Positions 5,301 to 5,763 of a stretch of 5,763 nt of DNA are shown one piece after another. Source of the DNA: Desulfobulbaceae bacterium (GTDB lineage: Bacteria > Desulfobacterota > Desulfobulbia > Desulfobulbales > Desulfocapsaceae); contig JAUVON010000194.1 of the NCBI GenBank assembly GCA_030599175.1, positions 1-5,763 on the forward strand, read 5' to 3'. Numbering within the stretch: position 1 is the first letter of the stretch; the number at the start of each line of letters is the position of its first letter. A program made the position numbers and the translations under genes. Under the pieces are notes generated by a model. It did no database searches. It had not been told where the DNA came from and saw only the letters and a list, made by a program, of their open reading frames with translations.

Positions 5301-5763
5301 ATGATCTCCACCACCCACGATCCCCAGGGGACACTCTACATAGTGCCAACACCCATCGGTAACCTGGAAGACATAACTCTCAGGGCAATTCGTGTTTTAA
5401 GAGAAGCTGATCTGATTGCCGCTGAAGACACAAGGCATACAAAAAAACTGTTAAACCACCTTGGTATCCGCACGCCGCTGATCAGTTACTATAGAGAAAA
5501 AGAAGCACAGAGAGGGGCGGAAATCATAAATATACTGAAGACCGGGAAAAGTGTTGCCCTGGCCAGCGATGCAGGCACTCCGGCAATATCAGATCCGGGT
5601 TCCGTATTGATTGGACTGGCTCATGATAATGGTATCAACATAGTTCCTCTGCCTGGGCCTTCTGCACTCACCACCGCCCTTTCCGCAACCGGTTTTGATT
5701 ATACAGGTTTTCTCTTTCTCGGTTTTCTGCCATCGAAAAAAGGCCAGAGACGAAAACTTCTCA
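5301..5763 (+). CDS. rsmI: RsmI, 16S rRNA (cytidine-1402-2'-O)-methyltransferase (5' part, runs off the window)
   Basis: An open frame of 154 codons continuing past the window end. The translation shows LYIVPTPIGNLEDITLRA (12-29), IAAEDTRHTKKLLNHLGI (39-56), SYYREKE (62-68), VALASDAGTPAISDPG (85-100), VPLPGPSALTTALSATG (115-131) and GFLPSKKGQRRK (141-152). These are the ordered hallmarks of RsmI (YraL), a tetrapyrrole-methylase-fold enzyme that 2'-O-methylates C1402 in the 16S rRNA decoding centre. About half the usual 270-290 residues are visible. ATG 5301 is the only plausible start: the frame is open back to 5241 but has no other ATG, GTG or TTG. No Shine-Dalgarno sequence is evident upstream (CTTCTCAAAAACACTCT). 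It does not belong functionally to the cobalamin operon, although it shares the fold of CbiE, CobM and CobJ. Confidence 0.93.
   Translation, partial: MISTTHDPQGTLYIVPTPIGNLEDITLRAIRVLREADLIAAEDTRHTKKLLNHLGIRTPLISYYREKEAQRGAEIINILKTGKSVALASDAGTPAISDPGSVLIGLAHDNGINIVPLPGPSALTTALSATGFDYTGFLFLGFLPSKKGQRRKLL

Overview
The window is a bacterial chromosome segment dominated by the middle of an anaerobic (early cobalt insertion) cobalamin biosynthesis operon, followed by a phosphofructokinase gene on the opposite strand and the start of rsmI. CbiD together with CbiG marks the oxygen-independent pathway. The moderate GC content, the anaerobic cbi set and the PFK subtype suggest a strict anaerobe, possibly a Desulfobacterota (Desulfobulbales-like) sulfate reducer or relative. 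That assignment is an inference from general resemblance and is not proven here.

Layout: 1-198 (+) is the 3' end of cbiD. 191-1408 (+) is a fused cbiE-cbiT (cobL-type) gene. 1405-2208 (+) is cobM/cbiF. About 2183-3214 (+) is cbiG. 3136-3906 (+) is cobJ/cbiH. 3907-5037 (-) is a 6-phosphofructokinase whose stop codon directly abuts the cobJ stop. 5038-5300 is a 263-bp divergent intergenic region. 5301-5763 (+) is the 5' part of rsmI, cut by the window end.

The five cobalamin genes keep the order D-ET-F-G-H seen in the classical Salmonella cbi operon, and most or all neighbouring pairs overlap (8, 4, about 26 and 79 bp), so translational coupling is likely. In pathway order CobJ/CbiH (C17 methylation, ring contraction) acts first. 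CobM/CbiF (C11 methylation), CbiG (lactone opening, acetaldehyde release), CbiD (C1 methylation) and CbiET (C5/C15 methylation and C12 decarboxylation) follow. The operon stops at cobJ, so cbiL, cbiJ, cbiC, cbiA and the chelatase must lie upstream of the window or elsewhere.

I found no mobile element, CRISPR array, RNA gene or clearly new multi-gene system. The points most worth a second look are local: an RNA inverted-repeat structure that would mask the cbiG ribosome binding sites, similar repeats around the cbiET start, the obligatory 79-bp cbiG/cobJ dual-coding overlap, a PFK with Gly in place of the usual Mg-site Asp, and a tandem TTCA-N3-TGAA palindrome pair upstream of rsmI.
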